Shown: piece by piece, positions 9,372 through 18,295 of the stretch
Layout: each line of letters starts with the position of its first letter
Position numbering within the stretch: the stretch's first letter is position 1
Source: Collinsella aerofaciens
Lineage (GTDB): Bacteria; Actinomycetota; Coriobacteriia; Coriobacteriales; Coriobacteriaceae
Assembly (NCBI RefSeq): GCF_018785265.1
Contig: NZ_WQPK01000017.1
Span: 1 to 62,053, forward strand
Direction: 5' to 3'
Length of the DNA: 62,053 nucleotides
Notes under the pieces: model-generated
What the model was told of the DNA's origin: nothing
Databases searched by the model: none
What the model saw: only the letters and a program-made list of their open reading frames with translations
Translations under genes and position numbers: made by a program

Positions 9372-9764
9372 ATGAAACGAGATTCGGTGATTCAATTTCT
9401 GAAGTTTTCGATTGTTGGACTTTCAAATACAATCGTTTCTTACTTAGTTTACGCGGCACTCCTTTTTATTGGAGTGAACTATATTGTCGCCAATATAGTT
9501 TCATATTTTGCTGGTGTCATCAATTCCTTCTATTGGAACAATAAATATGTTTTTGATAATGAGAGATCGGATTTGAGTTCACTTATTTCAAGTTTTTCCA
9601 AGCTACTTGCTTCGAGTGCTTTTACTGGATTGATTATCAACAACATCCTTTTGTACTTTTGGGTTAGTGTGCTTGGAATTTCTTCTATTCTTGGTCCACT
9701 GCTTAACTTGTTTGTAACTTATCCTCTTAATTATATTTTAAGTAAGTATTGGGCATTTAAGTGA
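9372..9764 (+). CDS. gtrA: GtrA-family flippase-like membrane protein
   Basis: A 130-residue protein with four predicted membrane helices begins with the RDSVIQFLKFSIVGLSNT type segment usual for GtrA (PF04138), has an N-S-F-Y-W-N-N-K-Y core after helix two, and ends in a YILSKYWAFK tail. Length and four-helix layout fit the family. GtrA proteins are thought to flip the undecaprenyl-phosphate sugar made by GtrB. It lies 20 bases after the GT-C gene, with an AGGAAAAGGG ribosome site. The next gene follows without a gap, as in serotype-conversion gtr operons. Confidence 0.9.
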   Translation: MKRDSVIQFLKFSIVGLSNTIVSYLVYAALLFIGVNYIVANIVSYFAGVINSFYWNNKYVFDNERSDLSSLISSFSKLLASSAFTGLIINNILLYFWVSVLGISSILGPLLNLFVTYPLNYILSKYWAFK

Positions 9765-9775
9765 TAGGTGCTTGC

Positions 9776-10756
9776 ATGACAAAGATGGACATATTGCCGA
9801 TTCTCTATCTCGTGGTTCCTTGTTATAACGAGGAGAGCGTTTTGCGGGAAACCTCTAAAAGGCTTTTTGAGAAGTTTTCCACTTTAGTAAAATTGTCTCA
9901 GATTAATGCGAACAGTAAGGTTTTGTTAGTTGACGATGGGTCATCCGATAAGACTTGGGAGATCATCGAAAGTCTTCATCAGTCTAATTCCTTATTCTGT
10001 GGACTTAAGCTCTCTAGGAATTGTGGCCATCAGAAGGCTTTACTTTCTGGGTTACACAAGGCAGCGGAGTTTGCTGATTTAATAGCATCGATGGACGCTG
10101 ATTTACAAGATGATATCAATGCGCTTGATGAAATGGTTTCAAGAGCTCGCGAAGGCTATGAAGTTGTATATGGTGTACGAAATGATCGTTCTAGCGATTC
10201 CTTTCTAAAACGTTTTACCGCACAGTCTTTTTATCGCTTACAGTCTTCGTTGGGTGTCGATGCTGTTTATAACCATGCTGACTATAGATTGATGTCCAAG
10301 CGTGCTGTTCTTGCATTGTCTCAATTCCGTGAGGTTAATCTATTTCTTCGTGGTTTGGTTCCTTTAGTTGGTTTCAAATCTTGCTGCGTGTATTATTCGC
10401 GAGGGAAACGGTTTGCCGGCGAATCTAAATACACGCTCGGTAAAATGCTGTCATTTGCTTTTGAAGGTATAACGTCTTTTAGTACTAAACCGATTAGGAT
10501 AATTACTCTCACCGGTTTAATCATTTCTATTTTTAGTTTATTTGCACTTGTATATCTTTTAATTGGTCATTTTATTGGCGATGTACAAGTTGGCTGGACA
10601 AGCATTATTATGTCAATTTGGTGTCTTGGCGGACTTCAACTTTTGGCTTTGGGTGTCATCGGCGAGTACGTTGGAAAGACTTATATGGAGACGAAGCATC
10701 GTCCTCGCTATTTTATTGAGGAATTTTTGTCCGATAAGGAGGACAAGGATGCCTAA
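9776..10756 (+). CDS. gtrB: GtrB-like polyprenyl-phosphate glycosyltransferase
   Basis: This GT2-family enzyme of about 326 residues has VPCYNEE at the start, DDGSSD and DADLQDD (nucleotide-sugar and metal site) in the catalytic domain, and two C-terminal membrane helices (about residues 235-255 and 270-295), the GtrB/DPM1 arrangement. It transfers a sugar from a UDP- or GDP-sugar to undecaprenyl phosphate on the cytoplasmic face. I chose ATG 9776, which has ATAGG upstream; an in-frame GTG at 9761 overlaps the gtrA stop and would add five residues. It overlaps the following glycosyltransferase by eight bases, so the two are translationally linked. Confidence 0.88.
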   Translation: MTKMDILPILYLVVPCYNEESVLRETSKRLFEKFSTLVKLSQINANSKVLLVDDGSSDKTWEIIESLHQSNSLFCGLKLSRNCGHQKALLSGLHKAAEFADLIASMDADLQDDINALDEMVSRAREGYEVVYGVRNDRSSDSFLKRFTAQSFYRLQSSLGVDAVYNHADYRLMSKRAVLALSQFREVNLFLRGLVPLVGFKSCCVYYSRGKRFAGESKYTLGKMLSFAFEGITSFSTKPIRIITLTGLIISIFSLFALVYLLIGHFIGDVQVGWTSIIMSIWCLGGLQLLALGVIGEYVGKTYMETKHRPRYFIEEFLSDKEDKDA

Positions 10757-11564
10757 AGTTAGTGTGTTGATGCCTTGTTTTAATGGTGCTAAGTACATTT
10801 TGAAGGCAATTGATTCGGTGTTAAGCCAGTCTTTCCGCGATTTCGAATTATTAATTTTCGATGATCAGTCAACTGATGGAACATTTGAGATTGTTTCCAA
10901 GCTAACGGATTCTCGAATTAAGGTATTTAGAAACGCCAGTAATCTCGGTCTTGTTGGAAACTGGAATAATGCCATTGAGAAATCTTCTGGCGAGTATATT
11001 CATTTCCTCTTTCAGGATGATATTTTGTTACCCGGGGCTCTTGAGTCTGAGGTTGCAGCACTGGATGCTAATCCAAAGTGCTCCCTCTGCTTCAGCGCTT
11101 CATGTGTTATTGACTCGAATGGTGCCATTACAATGAAGAGGAGACCTTTTAAGCGGGATATGGTTTTAAAAGGCTCTGATTTTGCCCGCAAGACATTTCG
11201 AACTCATAATATCTATGGAGAGCCTTCTAATGTCATGTTTCGTAGAGATTGCTGGCAAAAGGTTGGACCCTTTAATGATTCTTTGTGTTACTCCCCTGAT
11301 TGGGAGTATTGGATTCGTCTATCACTTAATAGTGATGTCTGCTATCTAGACTCAATTTATTCCTATTTTAGAGTGTGCAACGAATCTACTACGAACTCAC
11401 TTTTTAAGGATAAAAAAGAGCAATTGAAACGCGATGAGTTTGATTTTGTGCGAGCAATCTGTTCACTCGATGGTATCAATATATCGTCGGTTGATTTAAC
11501 CGCTCGTAAATTGTCGCTCTCAATCAGGAACATTGCTAAACGGATTTATTTTTCCGTTCACTGA
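10749..11564 (+). CDS. GT2-family glycosyltransferase
   Basis: A 271-residue soluble GT-A enzyme opens with VSVLMPCFNGAKYI and carries DDQSTDGT near residue 40 and an FQDD metal site near residue 87. This is the usual order for inverting GT2 transferases that extend surface polysaccharides. The ATG lies inside the end of gtrB with AAGGAGGACAAGG upstream, which decides this start over longer alternatives. It is AT-rich like the three genes before it. Only 16 bases separate its stop from rmlA, where base composition jumps sharply. Donor and acceptor are unknown. Confidence 0.85.
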   Translation: MPKVSVLMPCFNGAKYILKAIDSVLSQSFRDFELLIFDDQSTDGTFEIVSKLTDSRIKVFRNASNLGLVGNWNNAIEKSSGEYIHFLFQDDILLPGALESEVAALDANPKCSLCFSASCVIDSNGAITMKRRPFKRDMVLKGSDFARKTFRTHNIYGEPSNVMFRRDCWQKVGPFNDSLCYSPDWEYWIRLSLNSDVCYLDSIYSYFRVCNESTTNSLFKDKKEQLKRDEFDFVRAICSLDGINISSVDLTARKLSLSIRNIAKRIYFSVH

Positions 11565-11580
11565 CTTTGGAAGTGATTGA

Positions 11581-12480
11581 ATGAAAGGCATCATCCTCGC
11601 CGGCGGGTCCGGCACGCGCCTGTACCCGCTCACGCTCGTGACCTCCAAGCAGCTGCTGCCGGTCTACGACAAGCCCATGATCTACTACCCGCTCAGCACA
11701 CTCATGCTGGCGGGCATCCGCGACATCCTGGTCATCTCCACGCCGACGGACCTCCCCAACTTCGAGCGCCTGCTCGGGGACGGCTCGCGCTACGGCGTGA
11801 ACCTCTCCTACGCCGAGCAGCCGAGCCCCGACGGCCTGGCGCAGGCCTTCACCATCGGCGAGGAGTTCATCGCCGGAGAGCCGTGCGCGCTGGTGCTCGG
11901 CGACAACATCTTCTACGGCAACGGCCTGTCCCGCCACCTGACGCGCGCCGTCCAGAACGCAGAGTCGGGCCGCGCCACGGTCTTCGGCTACCACGTGGAC
12001 GACCCCGAGCGCTTCGGCGTCGTGGAGTTCGACCGCGAGGGGAGGGCCGTCTCCATCGAGGAGAAGCCCGCCGAGCCCAAGAGCTCCTACGCCGTCACCG
12101 GCCTGTACTTCTACCCGGGCGACGTGGCCGCCAAGGCGCATAGGGTGGAGCCGTCCGCGCGCGGCGAGCTGGAGATCACCGACCTCAACCGGATGTACCT
12201 GGAGGAGGGGACGCTGTCCGTCGTGACCCTCGGCCGCGGCTACGCCTGGCTGGACACCGGCACCATGGAGAGCCTGCACGAGGCCGCCGAGTTCGTCCGC
12301 GCCGTGGAGCACTCCCAGGACCTGCCCGTGTCCGTCCCCGAGGAGATCGCCTGGGAGAACGGCTGGATCACCACCGAGGGGCTCAAGCAGGCCGCCGAGG
12401 CCTACGGCAAGTCGGTCTACGGCCAGCACCTGAAGAAGGTCGCCGCCGGCGAGATCGTCAACAGCCCGCGCGAGTACTAG
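11581..12480 (+). CDS. rfbA: Glucose-1-phosphate thymidylyltransferase (RmlA)
   Basis: The 299-residue product has the complete RmlA signature: [11 protein letters not shown] at the N-terminus, [12 protein letters not shown] near residue 26, GDNIFYG near 108 and EEKP near 160. It forms dTDP-glucose from dTTP and glucose 1-phosphate, the first step to dTDP-L-rhamnose. Length matches the family. It begins the three-gene rml set and is followed at 18 bases by rmlB. Codons are strongly G/C-ending, unlike the AT-rich gene 16 bases upstream. Confidence 0.97.
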   Translation: MKGIILAGGSGTRLYPLTLVTSKQLLPVYDKPMIYYPLSTLMLAGIRDILVISTPTDLPNFERLLGDGSRYGVNLSYAEQPSPDGLAQAFTIGEEFIAGEPCALVLGDNIFYGNGLSRHLTRAVQNAESGRATVFGYHVDDPERFGVVEFDREGRAVSIEEKPAEPKSSYAVTGLYFYPGDVAAKAHRVEPSARGELEITDLNRMYLEEGTLSVVTLGRGYAWLDTGTMESLHEAAEFVRAVEHSQDLPVSVPEEIAWENGWITTEGLKQAAEAYGKSVYGQHLKKVAAGEIVNSPREY

Positions 12481-13521
<1,041 letters not shown>

Positions 13522-13535
13522 GAGGGGAGAGACAG

Positions 13536-14984
13536 ATGGCAGACATCGCATTCGAGAAGGACCTGACCGTCGCCGAGACCGGCATCGGGGGCCTCAAGGT
13601 CGTCGACCTCGCCGTCCACGGCGACTCGCGCGGCTGGTTCAAAGAGAACTGGCAGCGCGCCAAGATGTGCGCCCTGGGCATCCCGGACCTAAAGGTCGTC
13701 CAGAACAACGTCTCCTACAACGAGAAGAGGGGCGTCACCCGCGGCATCCACGCCGAGCCCTGGGACAAGTTCATCTCCGTGGCCCGCGGCTCGGTCTTCG
13801 GCGCCTGGGTCGACCTGCGCGAGGGCAGCGCCACCTACGGCAAGGTCTACACGACCGTGCTGGACCCCTCCAAGGCCATCTACGTCCCGCGCGGCGTGGG
13901 CAACTCCTTCCAGGCCCTGGAGGACGGCACCGCCTACACCTACCTGGTGGACGCCCACTGGTCGCTGGAGCTCAAGAGGACCTACACCTTCGTGAACCTC
14001 GCCGACCCCGAGCTCGCCATCCAGTGGCCCATCCCGCTCGACCAGGCCACCGTCTCCGAGGCCGACCTCAACCACCCGATGCTCAGGGACGTCGTCCCCA
14101 TGGCGCCCAAGAGGACGCTCGTCACCGGCTGCAACGGCCAGCTGGGGCATGCGGTCCGCAGACTCGCCGAGGAGCGCGGCGTCGCCAAGGACTTCGACTT
14201 CTGCGACATCGACACCTTCGACATGTCCGACCCGGACGCCTACTCCAAGTACGACTGGTCGCTCTACGGCACCGTGATCAACTGCGGCGCCTACACGGCC
14301 GTGGATAGGGCGGAGACCCCCGAGGGCCGCGCGACCGCCTGGAAGGCCAACGCGACCGGCCCGGCCCTGCTCGCCCGCACATGCTCTGATCACGGGATCA
14401 CCCTCGTCCACGTGTCCTCCGACTACGTCTTCGACGGCACGGCCGAGGTCCATACCGAGGTCGAGCCCCTCAGCCCGCTTTCCGTCTACGGCCAGACCAA
14501 GGCCGCCGGCGACATCGCCGTGGCCGGGTGCCCGCGCCACTACATCATGCGCTCCAGCTGGGTCATCGGCGAGGGCCACAACTTCGTCAAGACCATGAAG
14601 GGGCTGTCCGACCGCGTCGCCGACCCCGACGACAAACTCACGCAGGTCACGGTCGTCGACGACCAGCTGGGCCGCCTGACCTTCACGCGCGACATGGCCG
14701 CCGCCATCTTCCACGTGCTGGGGACGCACGCCCCCTACGGCACCTATAACTGCACCGGCTCCGGTGCGGTCAAGTCCTGGGCGGACATCGCCCGCGCCGT
14801 CTTCGAGGCAGCCAACGGCAACGGGGAGAAGGTCGTGCCGGTCAGCACTGCCGACTACTACGCCGGCGCCGTCGGCCCCATCGCCCCGCGCCCGGTCCAC
14901 TCCGCGCTCGACCTTTCCAGGCTCGAGTCGGTCGGGTTCCACATGCCCGACTGGGAGGAAGAGCTAAAACTTCATTTTGATTAG
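13536..14984 (+). CDS. Bifunctional dTDP-4-dehydrorhamnose 3,5-epimerase/reductase (RmlC-RmlD fusion)
   Basis: A single 482-residue chain covers the last two steps of dTDP-L-rhamnose synthesis. Residues 1-190 are an RmlC cupin (GDSRGWF, GVTRGIHAE with the active-site His, IYVPRGVGNSF). Residues 195-482 are an RmlD reductase starting at RTLVTGCNGQLG, with SSDYVFDG and the YGQTKAAGD (Tyr-x-x-x-Lys) site. Such fusions are known in bifidobacteria and Coriobacteriia. ATG 13536 follows GGAGGGGAGAG. The last eight codons turn AT-rich, so the composition boundary of the rml island falls inside the gene's end. Confidence 0.95.
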   Translation: MADIAFEKDLTVAETGIGGLKVVDLAVHGDSRGWFKENWQRAKMCALGIPDLKVVQNNVSYNEKRGVTRGIHAEPWDKFISVARGSVFGAWVDLREGSATYGKVYTTVLDPSKAIYVPRGVGNSFQALEDGTAYTYLVDAHWSLELKRTYTFVNLADPELAIQWPIPLDQATVSEADLNHPMLRDVVPMAPKRTLVTGCNGQLGHAVRRLAEERGVAKDFDFCDIDTFDMSDPDAYSKYDWSLYGTVINCGAYTAVDRAETPEGRATAWKANATGPALLARTCSDHGITLVHVSSDYVFDGTAEVHTEVEPLSPLSVYGQTKAAGDIAVAGCPRHYIMRSSWVIGEGHNFVKTMKGLSDRVADPDDKLTQVTVVDDQLGRLTFTRDMAAAIFHVLGTHAPYGTYNCTGSGAVKSWADIARAVFEAANGNGEKVVPVSTADYYAGAVGPIAPRPVHSALDLSRLESVGFHMPDWEEELKLHFD

Positions 14985-14996
14985 ATGCCTTTAGTA

Positions 14997-15037
14997 CATT
15001 GTTTGCATTCTTAAAATCAGTGAGAATGCAAACAATG
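14997..15037 (+). terminator. Hairpin between rml and galactofuranosyltransferase genes
   Basis: A perfect 15-bp inverted repeat (14997-15011 with 15023-15037, CATTGTTTGCATTCT type) with an 11-base loop starts 12 bases after the rmlCD stop. No strong T run follows, so it may be a weak terminator or processing site. About 60 bases separate it from the next start codon. Confidence 0.5.
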
Positions 15038-15095
15038 CCATGGGCATTTATGCCATTTTGCCAAGTTGCACCAGGAATTTTTTGGATGGTTTTCA

Positions 15096-16976
15096 ATGCA
15101 TTTTAAACTTGCAAATTTGATTTTTAACGGATCTGATGCGATGTTGCAGTATCCATTGCTTTGCTATAGGGCAACGGAGGGTCTTGTTATTCCAACTTCG
15201 AATGGCGCTATTGAAATCATGAAATCGACCAATGTTGATTTCACAACATATTTTAATGCGCTATCCATTTATAAGTGGCGAAAATACACTACTGCAAAGG
15301 CGTTTTATCTTCATATCGAGTATTGCGGCTCCGCCTTAACGCTTCAGCAGACGTATGCAAATAATTATTCTTGGATTCCTTCTACAATTGATGGCTCTGC
15401 GGTTAGTTTGCAACGATCCGATGAATGGAGTACGGCTGAAATCGAACTCTCCCTTTGTGAGGGAGAGATTCTGCACGCTTTTAATATCAGTACTGAAGGC
15501 CCTGTTAATATTCGGAATGCGTATTATTATTGCGATTGTGAAGAACTGGATATTCATCCAGTTGAGCTAGCGCTTGCAACTACTACGTTTAAAAAAGAAG
15601 ACTATATTGTCCGTAACGTATCTCTTTTACAAAAGAACATTATTGATTCTGATGAAGAGATTGCTGATCATTTCCACGTACACATTATTGATAATGGCCG
15701 TTCGCTGAATAGTGCAAACCTGGATTCATCGCGTGTTACTGTTCATCCAAATCCTAATGTCGGCGGGTCTGGTGGTTTTGCTCGGGGGATGATTGAGTCA
15801 CTTGAGCAGAATCCTAAAGCGACTCATGTTCTCCTGATGGACGATGATGTCGAGGTTCTTCCCGAGAGTTTTATCCGCACTTTCAACCTGCTCTCTCTTC
15901 TCAAAGAAGAATATGCTGAGGCCTTTTTATCGGGTGCCATGATGAGCTTGGAAGAGCCCAATTTGCGTACCGAGGATTTAGGGTTCTTTACTGCTAAGGG
16001 AACTTTTTCTCCCCTTAAGCCTGCAGGCTATATGACCTCACTTCATGATGTCGTTGAGACCGAGATATATAAGGCCCCAACTGGCCTTTATGAGGACACT
16101 GCCCAACAGTATGCTGGCTGGTGGTATTGCGTTATACCTACCGCAACGATTGAACGTGAGGGGTTGCCCTTGCCCTTATTTGTTCGTTCTGATGATGCTG
16201 AGTATGCGCTTCGTTGCAAACCCAAGTTCATGTCCATGAATGGTATTTGCGTTTGGCATAATTCCTTTAAGTTTAAGTATAGTGCTGCCGTGGAGCGTTA
16301 TCAGGTAAGCCGAAATACGCTAATCAGTCAGGCGACAACTGGCGCTGCGCCTCTCTCTGATTTTCTTTATGAGATTCGTCGTGAAGTTGAGCTCGACTTG
16401 AAGAAATTTAATTACGATGAAGCTGCTCTTGCCGTAAAAGGTCTTGAAGATTTTTTGAGAGGTCCGGAGTGGATTTCTCATCCTGTCGCTGAATCCCGTT
16501 TTATGGCGGCAAATCGTGAAAGGGAACAATTGATTCCCATCGAGCAGCTCATCCCTCAGGCACAAGAATTGGGTGTCGACTTGACGCAACTGACTTTTGG
16601 CAATTTGAGCCTTGGGGGCGACAGGTCTAGGCTGCAGGCATTTAAGGATTATCTGACCATTAATGGCCACCGTTTTGTTAACGACTCCGCTAAACGTAAC
16701 GGTAGGGTTGCTGTTATTGATGCTGCGGGATGGGTTTATCCCGCAGGTAAAATCAGGGATGTTGACACGCTTATTGTGGTAGATATGCCTAATAAAAAGG
16801 GTGCCATTAGACATATGGATAAGAAGCGATTCAAAGAGGTTTGGAGTCGTTTTCGTAAAGCCGAGAAGGAATTCAAGCGAAACAAAGATAAGATTTATAC
16901 CGAATACGCTTCGTATAGAGATGTCTTTACTTCGATCGATTTCTGGAAACAGTATTTGAAAGAGGCGTCGGAGTAG
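15096..16976 (+). CDS. GlfT2-like galactofuranosyltransferase, copy 1
   Basis: The 626-residue protein has the GlfT2 plan: an N-terminal beta-rich domain (1-170), a GT-A core with an N-x-G-G-S-G-G-F-A-R-G motif near residue 225, a DDD metal site (249-251), a WW pair (342-343), DDAE (366-369) and a WH with His388, then a helical C-terminal domain. Order and spacing follow mycobacterial GlfT2 (Asp256/258, Trp348, Asp372, His396). The expected reaction adds galactofuranose from UDP-Galf to a lipid-linked chain. ATG 15096 was chosen over TTG 15066 because copy 2 begins with the same M-x-FKLAN sequence. AT-rich. The presence of glf and an ABC exporter in the same locus supports the role. Confidence 0.9.
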   Translation: MHFKLANLIFNGSDAMLQYPLLCYRATEGLVIPTSNGAIEIMKSTNVDFTTYFNALSIYKWRKYTTAKAFYLHIEYCGSALTLQQTYANNYSWIPSTIDGSAVSLQRSDEWSTAEIELSLCEGEILHAFNISTEGPVNIRNAYYYCDCEELDIHPVELALATTTFKKEDYIVRNVSLLQKNIIDSDEEIADHFHVHIIDNGRSLNSANLDSSRVTVHPNPNVGGSGGFARGMIESLEQNPKATHVLLMDDDVEVLPESFIRTFNLLSLLKEEYAEAFLSGAMMSLEEPNLRTEDLGFFTAKGTFSPLKPAGYMTSLHDVVETEIYKAPTGLYEDTAQQYAGWWYCVIPTATIEREGLPLPLFVRSDDAEYALRCKPKFMSMNGICVWHNSFKFKYSAAVERYQVSRNTLISQATTGAAPLSDFLYEIRREVELDLKKFNYDEAALAVKGLEDFLRGPEWISHPVAESRFMAANREREQLIPIEQLIPQAQELGVDLTQLTFGNLSLGGDRSRLQAFKDYLTINGHRFVNDSAKRNGRVAVIDAAGWVYPAGKIRDVDTLIVVDMPNKKGAIRHMDKKRFKEVWSRFRKAEKEFKRNKDKIYTEYASYRDVFTSIDFWKQYLKEASE

Positions 16977-16984
16977 TCTTCATG

Positions 16985-17020
16985 TGAGTGGGTTTCAAGG
17001 TGGGACCCACTCATTCTTTT
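16985..17020 (+). terminator. Intrinsic terminator after GlfT2-like copy 1
   Basis: A perfect 9-bp stem TGAGTGGGT/ACCCACTCA (16985-16993 with 17005-17013) is followed by TTCTTTT, ten bases after the stop codon. Confidence 0.75.
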
Positions 17021-17075
17021 GTATCATATGAGTAATTGTGCTTCGTTCATTGTTTGTTGTTGCGAAGGTTAAGCC

Positions 17076-18263
17076 ATGTCCTTGCTTTCTACTATTAAAA
17101 AGATCCTCCCTGGCTCATCCCGATCGTTGCATGCTATGCATGAGGATATGGACCGTCGTTTTGACGAGGTTTTCGCCCGTATTGAGCAGGCCGATAACGG
17201 TATCAATATGAATATCAATTACAAATTCGATACTCGGCTATTTCCAGAAATTGAATTGCTCAAGCAACGCCAACAAAGTCTGTCAGAACAAATGAGGCTT
17301 CGCTTTGAATTGTTAGCGCGACGTGCGTACCCCGATCTCACCCCTTTTGAGCTCCGTTGCAAAATCTTTGATGCATTGCCCGACGCCGAGGGTGATATTC
17401 GATTGATGCAGCAGGCAAACGCGGCGTTGATGAGTAAGCTAGACGCGATTTGTGCTGCCAATAATATTCAATACTGGCTTTCTTATGGTTCTCTTGTTGG
17501 CACCTTGTCTCGATCGGGTTTTATTCCTTGGGACGACGATATTGATATCTGCATGCTTAGGTCCGATGTGGATAAGCTCACTGCCGCTTTAAAAGACGAC
17601 CCTGAATATCAAATCACTCTTGTATATGACTGGTTTGTAAAGTGCCGTCAAGTTCGCTTTTGTTCAACTAATTCGCTTATACCTTGTTTTGTGGACATTT
17701 CGATTTACGACCGTGCGGCCGAGAATTCCAAGCGCGCGAACGATCGACTTAGGCAACTCAGAATTGAGCTTATGGATTTCTTTGACCAGCATGAACTTGA
17801 TTTCAGTTTTTGGAGAGACAATCCTTGGATGTTCCATCCCGAGAGCGGTTATTGTGTTCAATGCGGAGATGTGGACCTAAAGACGCAGAGAGCTGCCATA
17901 ACTAAGGCGGATGTCGATCGAGTTCAGGAAGTATTTGATCAATTTAATGATAAGGCTCATGAACTCTGCTTGTTGACTAGTGATCCTTGTGGCGATTTTG
18001 CATATGCAATAGACAATATGTTTAATGCACCAAAGCGGAAAATCATCTGGGACCATAACGATATCTTGCCCGTCGGTAAGCATGCTTTTGAGGATTTCTC
18101 CTTTTCAATTCCTTCGAACGCTGAGGGAGTTGCGGATGATTGTTTCCCTGGATGGCCTTACATGCCAATGGACATCTGTGGGCATGATCATTTTGCAAAG
18201 GATGTTTTGTCTGATCCCGATGTTCGCTCCGCGATGGCAAGGTTTGTCGACGAATGTAATTAA
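17076..18263 (+). CDS. LicD-family protein
   Basis: This 395-residue soluble protein has a charged, coiled-coil-like first third (about 1-100). A LicD core starts near residue 128: WLSYGSLVGTLSRSGFIPWDDDIDICM, quoted here in pieces as YGSLVGT and the acidic FIPWDDDIDI metal site of nucleotidyltransferase-fold LicD/fukutin proteins. The family transfers phosphocholine, ribitol phosphate or glycerol phosphate to glycans. Sitting between two galactofuranosyltransferase genes, it probably adds a phosphate-linked group to the same polysaccharide; the group is unknown. ATG 17076 is preceded by GCGAAGG. The 100-residue N-terminal extension is longer than in typical LicD proteins. Confidence 0.82.
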   Translation: MSLLSTIKKILPGSSRSLHAMHEDMDRRFDEVFARIEQADNGINMNINYKFDTRLFPEIELLKQRQQSLSEQMRLRFELLARRAYPDLTPFELRCKIFDALPDAEGDIRLMQQANAALMSKLDAICAANNIQYWLSYGSLVGTLSRSGFIPWDDDIDICMLRSDVDKLTAALKDDPEYQITLVYDWFVKCRQVRFCSTNSLIPCFVDISIYDRAAENSKRANDRLRQLRIELMDFFDQHELDFSFWRDNPWMFHPESGYCVQCGDVDLKTQRAAITKADVDRVQEVFDQFNDKAHELCLLTSDPCGDFAYAIDNMFNAPKRKIIWDHNDILPVGKHAFEDFSFSIPSNAEGVADDCFPGWPYMPMDICGHDHFAKDVLSDPDVRSAMARFVDECN

Positions 18264-18295
18264 TAGTTACAACGGCTTTGATTAAGGTATTTAAA

